Assembly: GCF_041287255.1 (NCBI RefSeq)
Contig: NZ_JBGGTX010000004.1
Coordinates: 186,001 to 250,000 of the forward strand
Reading direction: 5' to 3'
Origin: Tamlana flava
GTDB lineage: Bacteria; Bacteroidota; Bacteroidia; Flavobacteriales; Flavobacteriaceae
DNA length: 64,000 bases
The notes beneath the pieces were generated by a model. It ran no database searches, was not told the DNA's origin, and was given only the letters and a program-made list of their open reading frames with translations. The number at the start of each line of letters is the position of its first letter. The stretch's first letter is position 1. Shown one piece after another: positions 6,988 through 15,236 of the stretch. Position numbers and translations under genes: made by a program.

Positions 6988-8888
6988 AAATGGCTTAGTT
7001 TATATGTGTTTGTTGGTGTAATGGTAATAATTTGATGCTCTAAAAGCAATTTTAAAACAGTTTTTAATTCAGTTTCATCGCAGTTTGTGTTTTCTAAAAT
7101 ACTTCGTGACGATTGATCTCCATTTTCCAACAATTGGATTATTTGGTTTTTCAAGGAAACTTTAGGTTGACTTTTTTTCACTTGCTTTGGCCGAATACAA
7201 ACCGAGCAAATCCCACAAGGTTTTGTGTCTTTTTCACCAAAATAAGCCAATAGTTGCTCACTTTTGCAAATTGAATCATTTTCAACATAATCTAGTATGG
7301 CAGATACTTGATGTTGCTTTAACGTGTTTTGTTGTTCAATTATTGAGGCTATTCTATTGATGGTTTTGTCGTCTTCGCGTGGTTCAATAAAGGTGATTTG
7401 CGCATCCGTTTTTGCCAAGCTAAGCGCAATAATATCGTCCTGTTCCAGTTTTTGTAACGTGTTGACAATTTTGTCCTCGGTTATGCCTGCTTTTTCGGCA
7501 ACCTTACTTACATCTATTTTGGTGATGTTATCAAAAACGCCACCGTATATTCTCAAGATTGCCTTCACAATAATATCAATACCTTGATTTGTATCCAAAT
7601 ATCTAAAAAGGGTATTATTTGAAGTGATAAATTGTACAGTTACTTTGTTCTGAAATTGCCGTGAAAGTGAGATGATGCTATTTCTATCTAAAATGAGCAA
7701 CGCATTATAGCATAAAATACTATTGAAATTATAGGTTTTGCAAAAGGTGTTGAAATCAAAATCAAAGGTTTGGTATTCACCTTCACCGTAAGAAATCTGA
7801 AAATAAGTACATAATTTTCTGTAAACCTGTTTTACTAAATCAACCGAAGGCAAAACGCTCAAAAATTGGTTTTTAACCACATCTTTATCACTATTATTTT
7901 TTAAAATAACAGCAAAGGCTTTTTCGCCGTTTCGACCAACCCTACCAGCTTCTTGAAAATAGCTTTCAATACTTTCGGGTAAGCTAAAATGAACAACGGT
8001 TTTTACATCGGGTTTGTCTATGCCCATGCCAAAAGCATTCGTGGCTACCATAACCTGCTTTTGGTCATTAAGCCATGAGGTCATGTTCGTTTCTTTCTCG
8101 GCATTTGAAAGTCCTCCGTGGTAATTGGTCGCACTGATTTTTTTGGATTTTAAAAAATCTCGAAGTTCAATGGTTAGTTTTCTATTTCTAACATATACTA
8201 TGGATGACTTTTCATATTTTTTCAAAATGCTTTCCAGCCTGTAGTGTTTATCATTTTCATGAAAAACCATATAGGCCAAATTAGACCTAAAAAACGACTG
8301 CCTGAATATTTTAGGGTTAATAAAATCCAGTTCTTTTATAATATCGGCAATAACTTCAGGACGGGCAGAAGCCGTAAGTGCCACAACATTTACAGTCGGT
8401 TGAAGCTGTCTTAATATGGCGATGTTTTTGTAAGCTGGCCTAAAATCACTGCCCCATTGCGAAATACAGTGGGCTTCATCAACAGCAATTAAATTGACGT
8501 TCATCTGGCGGATTCTATCTTGAACCAATTCCTGTTGCAAGCGTTCCGGCGAGAGGTATAAAAACTTGTAATTTCCGTAAATACAATTGTCTAGCAAAGT
8601 ATCTAATTCATCATAACTAATACCGCTGGTGACGGACATAGCTTTAATGCCTTTATCTTTTAGAGCCTGTACTTGGTCTTTCATCAATGCGATTAACGGT
8701 GAAATGACTATGCAAATACCATTTTTTGTCAAAGCCGGAATTTGAAAACACAACGATTTGCCTCCGCCTGTGGGCAATAGCGCAAAGGTGTCTTCTCCAG
8801 AAATTACGGTATTTATAATATCTTCCTGTAAAGGTCTAAAAGTGGTGAAACCCCAATAGTGCTCTAGTATGTGCAAAGGGTGTTCCAT
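6984..8888 (-). CDS. recQ: RecQ-family ATP-dependent DNA helicase
   Basis: A 634-residue SF2 3'-5' helicase. Residues 16-21 (TTFRPLQ) correspond to the RecQ motif 0, Walker A is TGGGKS (40-45), and the DEAH box is at 137-140 with CISQWGSDFR following. The second RecA lobe has NAFGMGIDKPDV and the QEAGRVGRNG motif VI. A zinc-binding region is indicated by a Cys followed by CGICSVC near residue 560. The C-terminal part is shorter than in E. coli RecQ variants with an HRDC domain; no clear HRDC is seen. It acts in recombination repair and replication-fork processing. The gene lies 1 nt after the AAA ATPase gene and overlaps fmt by 4 nt. Confidence 0.95.
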   Translation of the reverse strand: MEHPLHILEHYWGFTTFRPLQEDIINTVISGEDTFALLPTGGGKSLCFQIPALTKNGICIVISPLIALMKDQVQALKDKGIKAMSVTSGISYDELDTLLDNCIYGNYKFLYLSPERLQQELVQDRIRQMNVNLIAVDEAHCISQWGSDFRPAYKNIAILRQLQPTVNVVALTASARPEVIADIIKELDFINPKIFRQSFFRSNLAYMVFHENDKHYRLESILKKYEKSSIVYVRNRKLTIELRDFLKSKKISATNYHGGLSNAEKETNMTSWLNDQKQVMVATNAFGMGIDKPDVKTVVHFSLPESIESYFQEAGRVGRNGEKAFAVILKNNSDKDVVKNQFLSVLPSVDLVKQVYRKLCTYFQISYGEGEYQTFDFDFNTFCKTYNFNSILCYNALLILDRNSIISLSRQFQNKVTVQFITSNNTLFRYLDTNQGIDIIVKAILRIYGGVFDNITKIDVSKVAEKAGITEDKIVNTLQKLEQDDIIALSLAKTDAQITFIEPREDDKTINRIASIIEQQNTLKQHQVSAILDYVENDSICKSEQLLAYFGEKDTKPCGICSVCIRPKQVKKSQPKVSLKNQIIQLLENGDQSSRSILENTNCDETELKTVLKLLLEHQIITITPTNTYKLSHL

Positions 8889-8889
8889 G

Positions 8890-9429
8890 TTACAGTTTTA
8901 ACGATTTCAGAATAAAATCTGTTCGGTTTTCAACAGTATCAAAAGGCACATCAACCAAATCATAGCCAAATTTTTGGTACGTGTTTACCAAATGGTCGTG
9001 AATCTGCAAAGCTTGATTAAAATTTTCATAGCGTTCGTTGTCGCTCGTGTAAATGTCTCGCCAAGGTTTTAAAATGAAAACCTGGTGGTATCTTAAATTA
9101 TCACAAGCAGTAATGAATCTTTCGGGGTAGATGTCGCCAATGTAATCCATGTAGGCAACAATATCAGGAATTCCCCTGTCAAAAAAAATAGTTTCATTTT
9201 TATAAATATCAGCATCAACAAACTGCTTCCGTCTTCCTTTTAAAAGCATATCACTAAACAGCAATGGATTGCTTAAAAACAATTGGTCTATACCTTGTTT
9301 TTTTGCATCTAAGGTGACTTGTCGCGAAATTTCTTCAAGACATGTGTGTCCCTTTTTGATTAAATCGTTGATTAAAGTCGATTTCCCCGTTCCTGGTCCA
9401 CCAGTAATAACAATCTTTTCAGTGTTCAA
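8890..9429 (-). CDS. AAA_28-type P-loop ATPase
   Basis: A 179-residue single-domain P-loop protein with Walker A GGPGTGKST at 10-18, the conserved LEEISRQV helix, a DRGIPD motif near residue 85 and an FILKPWRDIYT strand. This matches AAA_28 domain proteins, a group close to nucleoside-kinase/NadR-like ATPases. The DRG motif is placed like the DRS/DRT motif of nucleoside kinases, so a small-molecule kinase role is possible but unproven. It is the first gene of an operon with recQ (1-nt gap) and fmt, and is divergent from the DUF493 gene. Confidence 0.75.
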   Translation of the reverse strand: MNTEKIVITGGPGTGKSTLINDLIKKGHTCLEEISRQVTLDAKKQGIDQLFLSNPLLFSDMLLKGRRKQFVDADIYKNETIFFDRGIPDIVAYMDYIGDIYPERFITACDNLRYHQVFILKPWRDIYTSDNERYENFNQALQIHDHLVNTYQKFGYDLVDVPFDTVENRTDFILKSLKL

Positions 9430-9492
9430 ATCAGCTATATTTGCTGTAAAATTCGGAATTTAACTTCTATAAAAAAAATAGAAAGTAAACCG

Positions 9493-9500
9493 TATATTTG
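9493..9500 (+). promoter_or_regulatory. -7 box (TATATTTG) of the DUF493 gene
   Basis: TATATTTG ends 11 nt before the ATG at 9512, so the transcript would have a leader of only a few bases. No obvious -33 TTTG is present at the usual distance. Confidence 0.5.
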
Positions 9501-9511
9501 CAATAGAAAAA

Positions 9512-9811
9512 ATGACTATGGGTGCACCTTCAAATTCTGATGAATTCTACGAAAAATTAAAATCTCAACTCTATGCCAATAATAGCTGGCCGGCAGAATA
9601 CTTGTATAAATTTATTGTGAAGTCTGATGCCGCTAAAATTGCAAAATTAGAAGCCATTTTTGACAACATGGGGGCGGTAATTAATACAACCGAATCAAAA
9701 AATGGGAATTATACAAGCGTTTCGGTTAACCTTTTGATGAGAGATCCAGAAATCGTAATTGAAAAGTATCAGGAAGTCGCAGAAAAAATTGAAGGCGTAA
9801 TTAGTCTTTAA
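9512..9811 (+). CDS. DUF493 family protein (YbeD-like)
   Basis: A 99-residue protein matching the small ferredoxin-like DUF493/YbeD fold: EFYEKLKSQLYANNSWPAEYLYKFIVKS in the first half (residues 11-38) and SKNGNYTSVSVNLLMRDPE in the second. The fold resembles allosteric regulatory domains, and no activity is established. The start may be 9512 or the ATG at 9518; both follow closely behind the TATATTTG box. The DUF4290 and murA genes follow on the same strand. Confidence 0.85.
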   Translation: MTMGAPSNSDEFYEKLKSQLYANNSWPAEYLYKFIVKSDAAKIAKLEAIFDNMGAVINTTESKNGNYTSVSVNLLMRDPEIVIEKYQEVAEKIEGVISL

Positions 9812-9877
9812 TATTTTTTTGTATTTTGCCCAAGCACAAAAGCTACATGTAAAACATTAATCTTTACACATTTTATT

Positions 9878-10522
9878 TTGATTGATAATCTAGAATATAA
9901 CACAGAGCGTGAACATTTAATCATTCCCGAATACGGGCGTCATATGCAAAAAATGATCAATTACGCTAAAACCATTGAAAGCAAGGAGGAACGGAATAAA
10001 GTGGCAAAAGCCATAATTGCAGTTATGGGCAACATGCAGCCACATTTAAGGGATGTGCCCGACTTTCAGCACAAGCTTTGGGACCAACTTTTTATCATGT
10101 CTAATTTTGAGTTGGATGTGGATTCTCCTTTTGAAAAGCCTACCAAAGAACTTTTTGAGGAGCGCCCAGAACCATTGAATTATCCACAAAACCACCCAAA
10201 ATATCGTTTCTACGGAAATAATATAAAAACCATGATTGACGTGGCTAATACTTGGGAAGATGGCGATTTAAAAGAGGCTTTGATTTATACCATCGCCAAC
10301 CATATGAAAAAGTGTTTTTTAAACTGGAACAAAGATACCGTTGAAGATGATGTAATTTATGATCATTTGTTTGAGCTTTCTGGAGGAAAAATCAATTTGA
10401 AGAATTCTGATGAAGATTTATCGGATGCTTCAAGCTTAATGCGCTCTAAAAATAAGTTTTCAGGAAACAAAAAAGGAGGGCACCATCACAAAAAAGGTTC
10501 GAATAAAAGAAAGCGCTACTAA
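9878..10522 (+). CDS. DUF4290 domain protein (TTG start)
   Basis: A 214-residue cytosolic protein of the Bacteroidetes-restricted DUF4290 family. It begins at a TTG codon (MIDNLEYNTERE), since no ATG exists near the conserved N-terminus. The body is helical and charged, with YGRHMQKMINYAKTIESKEER and NHPKYRFYGNNIKTMIDV; the C-terminal 25 residues are very basic and histidine/lysine-rich (KKGGHHHKKGSNKRKRY), which suggests nucleic-acid or RNA contact. Function is unknown. It lies 5 nt upstream of murA, so the two are almost surely co-transcribed; this DUF4290-murA pairing is common in the phylum. Confidence 0.85.
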   Translation: MIDNLEYNTEREHLIIPEYGRHMQKMINYAKTIESKEERNKVAKAIIAVMGNMQPHLRDVPDFQHKLWDQLFIMSNFELDVDSPFEKPTKELFEERPEPLNYPQNHPKYRFYGNNIKTMIDVANTWEDGDLKEALIYTIANHMKKCFLNWNKDTVEDDVIYDHLFELSGGKINLKNSDEDLSDASSLMRSKNKFSGNKKGGHHHKKGSNKRKRY

Positions 10523-10527
10523 CAGGT

Positions 10528-11838
10528 ATGGGAACATTTAAAATTGAAGGTGGCCACCGATTAAAAGGGAGCATTCAGCCCCAAGGCGCAAAGAATGAAG
10601 CATTGCAAATTTTATGTGCCGTACTACTTACTTCTGAAAAAATAACAATCCATAACATTCCAGATATTGTTGATGTCAACAAACTCATCGAGTTACTTAG
10701 GAAATTGGGTGTTAAGATTGAAAAACTAAAAAAAGGCAGTTATAGCTTTCAGGCCGATGAGGTCAATTTAAAGTATTTGGAGTCTGATCAATTTAAGGTT
10801 GATGGTCGTGGTTTGCGCGGCTCTATAATGATTGTTGGGCCACTATTGGCACGTTTCGGCAAAGGCTACATTCCTAAGCCCGGCGGCGATAAAATCGGTC
10901 GTAGAAGATTGGACACCCATTTTGAGGGTTTAATAAAACTCGGAGCAAAATTTGGGTATAGTAGAGAAGAGCAGTTTTATGGTGTTGAAGCAAAAAAATT
11001 AAAAGGAACTTATATGCTCCTTGAAGAAGCTTCAGTTACCGGTACGGCAAATATTTTGATGGCGGCTGTTTTGGCTGAAGGTCAAACTACCATTTACAAC
11101 GCAGCTTGCGAACCTTATTTACAGCAATTGTGTAAAATGCTGAATAGAATGGGGGCTAAGATTAGCGGCGTTGGTTCCAATATGTTGATTATTGATGGTG
11201 TTGATAGCTTAGGAGGAACAGAGCATACCATGTTACCCGATATGATTGAAATTGGTAGTTGGATTGGTCTTGCGGCTATGACAAAAAGTGAACTCACCAT
11301 TACTAATGTGTCTTGGAATGATTTAGGATTGATCCCTGAAACATTCAGAAAATTAGGTATTACCGTTGAAAAACAGGGTGACGATATTCATATTCCGGCC
11401 CATACTGATGGTTACGAAATCCAGAGTTTTATTGATGGATCCATTTTATCCATTGCGGATGCACCATGGCCTGGATTTACGCCAGATTTGTTAAGTATCA
11501 TACTTGTTGTGGCAACGCAAGCGCGTGGAAGTGTTTTGGTTCATCAAAAAATGTTTGAAAGCCGTTTGTTCTTTGTTGATAAGTTGATTGATATGGGTGC
11601 AAAAATTATTCTTTGCGACCCGCATCGTGCCACTGTAATTGGTCATGATTATAAATCTACCCTAAAGGCAACTACAATGACCTCGCCAGATATTCGTGCT
11701 GGAGTAGCCCTTTTAATTGCAGCACTTTCGGCAAAAGGAACGTCAACCATCCAAAATATTGAGCAGATTGATCGAGGCTACGAAAACATTGACGAGCGTT
11801 TACGTGCAATTGGTGCAAAAATTGAAAGGATAGCTTAA
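10528..11838 (+). CDS. murA: UDP-N-acetylglucosamine 1-carboxyvinyltransferase (MurA), Asp in place of active-site Cys
   Basis: This 436-residue enzyme has the full EPSP-synthase-like two-domain MurA fold and performs the first committed step of peptidoglycan synthesis: enolpyruvyl transfer from PEP to UDP-GlcNAc. Lys22 in QGAKNEAL, the GRGLRGSIM segment, TDLMPAP-like APWPGFTPDLLS and the C-terminal DRGYENIDERL are all present. In the active-site loop PKPGGDKIGRRR, residue 121 is Asp where the E. coli enzyme has Cys115. Cys is the residue alkylated by fosfomycin, and Asp variants are known in mycobacteria and chlamydiae as active but insensitive. It follows the DUF4290 gene by 5 nt. Confidence 0.95.
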   Translation: MGTFKIEGGHRLKGSIQPQGAKNEALQILCAVLLTSEKITIHNIPDIVDVNKLIELLRKLGVKIEKLKKGSYSFQADEVNLKYLESDQFKVDGRGLRGSIMIVGPLLARFGKGYIPKPGGDKIGRRRLDTHFEGLIKLGAKFGYSREEQFYGVEAKKLKGTYMLLEEASVTGTANILMAAVLAEGQTTIYNAACEPYLQQLCKMLNRMGAKISGVGSNMLIIDGVDSLGGTEHTMLPDMIEIGSWIGLAAMTKSELTITNVSWNDLGLIPETFRKLGITVEKQGDDIHIPAHTDGYEIQSFIDGSILSIADAPWPGFTPDLLSIILVVATQARGSVLVHQKMFESRLFFVDKLIDMGAKIILCDPHRATVIGHDYKSTLKATTMTSPDIRAGVALLIAALSAKGTSTIQNIEQIDRGYENIDERLRAIGAKIERIA

Positions 11839-11839
11839 T

Positions 11840-12081
11840 TCAAGAAGCTTTAAAATTAGAATAGACTATTTTTAAATTGGATTGATAATCTTCGCTTTTT
11901 TGTTCGATGGATTCTTCTTTTAATGATTCAATATAGTCTTGAAAAATAGATAACGGTATATTAAAGTATTTTGCAACTTTAATATGGTGATTAACTCTAT
12001 TTCGATAGTTTTATCCTGTTTATTAAAATTTAGGTGTTTTATGAGGGATTTAATTGTAAGCGTATCATAACGTGTTGTTTT
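11840..12081 (-). pseudogene. Degenerate gene remnant, frameshifted
   Basis: The 328-nt gap between murA and the M1 peptidase gene contains coding-like text on the minus strand split over two frames. One piece (from 12081) reads RYDTLTIKSLIKHLNFNKQD. After a frame change near 12010-11990 the second piece reads NHHIKVAKYFNIPLSIFQDY and continues to a TGA at 11840-11842. Neither piece has a sensible start codon. The composition is protein-like (amphipathic helix, charged tail), but no family was recognised. It could be the decayed C-terminus of a small helical protein. Coding by chance in A+T-rich DNA cannot be excluded. Confidence 0.35.
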
Positions 12082-12166
12082 TTAAACTTTTGCATTTTAA
12101 AGTTAACGCTATAAATAATCAAATGAAATATGCACATACACGTATTTTTTACCATTTTAGAAACCA

Positions 12167-14401
12167 TTATGGGTTTGATTTGTCTTCTTTAAACCGTTCA
12201 AAATCAGATTTAGTTTGAACTTTGGGAAAACTATTATTAGACATGTTGGTATCTGCAAATTCAAAATTCGGGTCTAAATTTACTTTGCTCACCTCTTTTT
12301 CCTTAATAAAGGTTTTCTTGACTTCATGCTCGTTTCTGCGCCAGATTTGCGCGGGTAATTTGTCTATTTCTTTGGTGCCATCAGTAAATATCCATTCAAT
12401 GGTAACGGGCATAACCAAGCCTCCAACATTTTTAATGGTGACCTCATAAATGTTTTTGCTTGAAAGTTCTTTTCTGATTTCTTTTTCATCAATTCTTGAT
12501 AAAAATTGACCATATGCATTGTCAGGAGTATCCATCATATTGATGACCTCCGGACCATTGGAAAAATCTTTTTGAGCTTCTGTAGCACCTTTTTCGTTGG
12601 CGGCTATCTTTACAGCTGAAGAATTATTTTTGTCTTCAATGTTTGTGTTTTCTTCAAAAACCTTAAACCATTTTACATTGTTCAATTCCATATCTACATT
12701 ATCGGTTGTAAAAAACCACCCTCTGTAAAACCAATCTAAATCTACGGCAGTGGCATCTTCCAAAGTTCTGAACAAATCAGCGGGATTAGGATGTTTGTAT
12801 TTCCATCTGTTGGCATATTCTTTAAACGCTTCATCAAAAAGCTCTTTTCCTATAATGGAGTTTCTCAACATTTGAAGGCCAACTGTAGGTTTAATGTAAA
12901 AATTCATGCCAAACTGGTTGAAAAGTTCATTGTCTGATGTTGTCATAATAGGCCTTAAAATACTTTTGTCTCCAGTCATAAATGGAACAATGGTTTTCGG
13001 GGTTACACTGCTATAGTCTGGATAGCGCTCGGCAACCGTACGTTGGTGGAGAAATGTGTTTAAGCCTTCATCCATCCACATCCATTTACGCTCATCTGAA
13101 CTCACAATCATTGGGAACCAATTGTGCCCTACTTCGTGGATTATCGTGCCCACCATACTTTGTTTGGCTGCATCACTTATTTTTCCATTTACAGGTCTGC
13201 CTCCATTAAAACTAATCATGGGAAATTCCATACCAATGTTGGATGTATTAACTGAAATACAAACAGGGTAGGGGTAATCAAAAGTAGCTTCAGAATATAC
13301 TTCGAGGGCTTGCTTAATGGCATTGGTGGATTCTTCTTTCCAAACCGGTAACCCTTCCTTTGGATAGAAAGACATGGCCATAACGGTATTGGTTGGTAAC
13401 TCTACGGCTTGGGCATCCCACAAAAATTTTCTTGATGAGGCAAAAGCAAAATCACGAACATTGTCAGCCCTGAACTTCCAGGTTTTTAATTTTTTCGATT
13501 TTTGTTTTTCATTATCAATGGCTTCTTCCTTGGTAATTACCATAACAGGCTTGCTAAATGACTTTTCAGCTTTTTTCAATCTGTTTAATTGCGTTTTGGT
13601 CAAAACAGATTCACTGTTTAATAGAGTACCAGTAGATGCCACTATATGATCTTCGGGAACAGAGATTTCAACATCGTAATTGCCAAATTCCAAAGCAAAT
13701 TCACCTAATTTTTGAAATTGTTGGTTTTGCCACCCCTCAGTGTCATTATAAACTGCCATTCTTGGGAACCAATGTGCTATAAGGTAAACCGTGTTGTCAT
13801 CCTCAGGAAAATATTCATAACCTTCTCTAGACAACAAAAACAAGCTTCTATCTGTAATTGGATAAGACCATGCAATGGATAAAGTTGCAGATTCACCAGA
13901 GTTTAGCGAATTATTCAGCTTCACCTTCATCATGGTATTGTTTACCAGTGTTTTCAGGTTATTTCCCGCTCCATCCTTGACGTATTTTATGGAGTAACCA
14001 GCTGGAAAATCCATAGCTCGGGTTAAAAATTGCATTTGTCTGGAGGTCATGCCATCTTTCATGCTGTTGTTTATGCTGCCAAAGTCCTCATTTCCCTTTT
14101 TATTGACATTTTGTTCAAGTTGTAACCATAAGTAACTTAAATCTTCGGGTGAATTGTTATGATAGGTTATCATTTCTTCACCCAAAATCATGTTGTTTTT
14201 TTCATCAAGGGTAACTTTTATTTTATAGTCAGCACGCTGTTGCCAATACGCTTTGCCGGGGGCACCACTGGCTGTTCTGTAACTGTTTGGGGGAGAAATT
14301 AAATTATCAATGGGTTCAAACTTTCCCTGCCATGGTTGGTTTTGTGCATTAAAACTTAAAAAAGGGCAAACCAGTAACAGGACGAACAGAAATCTTCGCA
14401 T
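12167..14401 (-). CDS. M1-family (gluzincin) metallopeptidase, secreted
   Basis: This 744-residue protein starts with a clear signal peptide (MRRFLFVLLLVCPFLSFNAQ). An N-terminal beta-domain is followed by the thermolysin-like catalytic domain with GMEFP (the counterpart of the GAMEN exopeptidase motif) near 390 and the zinc site HEVGH at 422-426, with Glu445 exactly 18 residues after the second His. A C-terminal part of about 200 residues is beta-rich and partly low-complexity. M1 enzymes remove N-terminal residues from peptides; here the export signal suggests a periplasmic or surface role in peptide scavenging. It has no neighbours in an operon: the remnant lies downstream and the divergent ppa gene upstream. 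Confidence 0.9.
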   Translation of the reverse strand: MRRFLFVLLLVCPFLSFNAQNQPWQGKFEPIDNLISPPNSYRTASGAPGKAYWQQRADYKIKVTLDEKNNMILGEEMITYHNNSPEDLSYLWLQLEQNVNKKGNEDFGSINNSMKDGMTSRQMQFLTRAMDFPAGYSIKYVKDGAGNNLKTLVNNTMMKVKLNNSLNSGESATLSIAWSYPITDRSLFLLSREGYEYFPEDDNTVYLIAHWFPRMAVYNDTEGWQNQQFQKLGEFALEFGNYDVEISVPEDHIVASTGTLLNSESVLTKTQLNRLKKAEKSFSKPVMVITKEEAIDNEKQKSKKLKTWKFRADNVRDFAFASSRKFLWDAQAVELPTNTVMAMSFYPKEGLPVWKEESTNAIKQALEVYSEATFDYPYPVCISVNTSNIGMEFPMISFNGGRPVNGKISDAAKQSMVGTIIHEVGHNWFPMIVSSDERKWMWMDEGLNTFLHQRTVAERYPDYSSVTPKTIVPFMTGDKSILRPIMTTSDNELFNQFGMNFYIKPTVGLQMLRNSIIGKELFDEAFKEYANRWKYKHPNPADLFRTLEDATAVDLDWFYRGWFFTTDNVDMELNNVKWFKVFEENTNIEDKNNSSAVKIAANEKGATEAQKDFSNGPEVINMMDTPDNAYGQFLSRIDEKEIRKELSSKNIYEVTIKNVGGLVMPVTIEWIFTDGTKEIDKLPAQIWRRNEHEVKKTFIKEKEVSKVNLDPNFEFADTNMSNNSFPKVQTKSDFERFKEDKSNP

Positions 14402-14524
14402 TATTAATTAGTTATTTAAATTAGTCTAGGACAATATATGAAATATTAAAACATTTATCCTAATAATTATGATTAGGACGAAATCGACACTAATGTTTGA
14501 AAAAAACGGATAAAACATTTTGTT

Positions 14525-14559
14525 TTTGTTGCTTGACGGAATAGCGTTCTGTAAATTTG
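14525..14559 (+). promoter_or_regulatory. ppa promoter (TTTG / TAAATTTG)
   Basis: TAAATTTG at 14552-14559 is a full -7 match. Possible -33 elements are TTTG at 14525-14528 (23-nt gap) or TTG at 14533-14535 (16-nt gap). The box ends 21 nt before the ATG at 14581, which also argues against a start at 14557. Confidence 0.6.
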
Positions 14560-14580
14560 CAGCGCAAAAAACAAGTAAAT

Positions 14581-15108
14581 ATGGCAAATAAGAAAAACTT
14601 AACATTTGATGTGTTAATTGAAATACCAAAGGGAAGTAGAAATAAATACGAATACGATTTTACATTGCACAAAATTCGCTTTGATAGAACTCTGTTTTCT
14701 TCAATGATGTATCCAGGAGATTACGGTTTTATCCCTGAAACTTTGGCTTTAGATCAAGATCCTTTGGATATTCTGGTACTATCTACTGAGCCATCATATC
14801 CTATGGTTGTTATGGAAGTTAGGCCAATTGGTGTTTTCCATATGACCGATGAAAAAGGACCTGATGAAAAATTAATTTGTGTACCGGTTTCAGACCCAGT
14901 TTGGAGCAAACGAAGTGATATTACAGATTTGAACCCACATAGACTAAAAGAAATAGAGCACTTTTTTCAGGTTTACAAAGATTTGGAAGAGAAGAAAGTT
15001 GATGTTGGTGGATGGGGCAATGCAGAAGAAGCCAGAAGAATATATTTTGAATGTGTACAGCGTTATGAAGAGAGCGAACACAAGAAAAAAAGAACATTTA
15101 CCATCTAG
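14581..15108 (+). CDS. ppa: Soluble inorganic pyrophosphatase (family I)
   Basis: A 175-residue family I pyrophosphatase that hydrolyses PPi to two phosphates in the cytosol. Visible motifs are IEIPKGSRNKYEYD near residue 13, MYPGDYGFIPETLALDQDPLDILVL (residues 42-66, with the signature Asp cluster) and ITDLNPHRLKEIEHFF. The start is the ATG of MANKKNLTF: an in-frame codon further upstream falls on the promoter -7 box. The gene is followed by its own terminator and then by a membrane pyrophosphatase gene, so PPi can be either simply removed or used to power ion transport. Confidence 0.95.
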   Translation: MANKKNLTFDVLIEIPKGSRNKYEYDFTLHKIRFDRTLFSSMMYPGDYGFIPETLALDQDPLDILVLSTEPSYPMVVMEVRPIGVFHMTDEKGPDEKLICVPVSDPVWSKRSDITDLNPHRLKEIEHFFQVYKDLEEKKVDVGGWGNAEEARRIYFECVQRYEESEHKKKRTFTI

Positions 15109-15142
15109 ATTATCATATCGATAATATATCCTAAAAAAATTG

Positions 15143-15172
15143 AACCATCTTAAATATAAGGTGGTTTTTTTT
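15143..15172 (+). terminator. Intrinsic terminator after ppa
   Basis: AACCATCTT (15143-15151), loop AAATAT, AAGGTGGTT (15158-15166) with one wobble pair, followed by a T run to 15172. It lies 35 nt after the ppa stop. Confidence 0.85.
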
Positions 15173-15188
15173 ATCACTTATATTTTCC

Positions 15189-15196
15189 TATTTTTG
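15189..15196 (+). promoter_or_regulatory. -7 box (TATTTTTG) of the membrane pyrophosphatase gene
   Basis: TATTTTTG fits TAnnTTTG. It lies 41 nt before the ATG at 15237 and just downstream of the ppa terminator, so this gene appears independently transcribed. Confidence 0.5.
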
Positions 15197-15236
15197 GCAG
15201 CATTGAAAAATATTAACTTAAAATAACTAACTGAAT

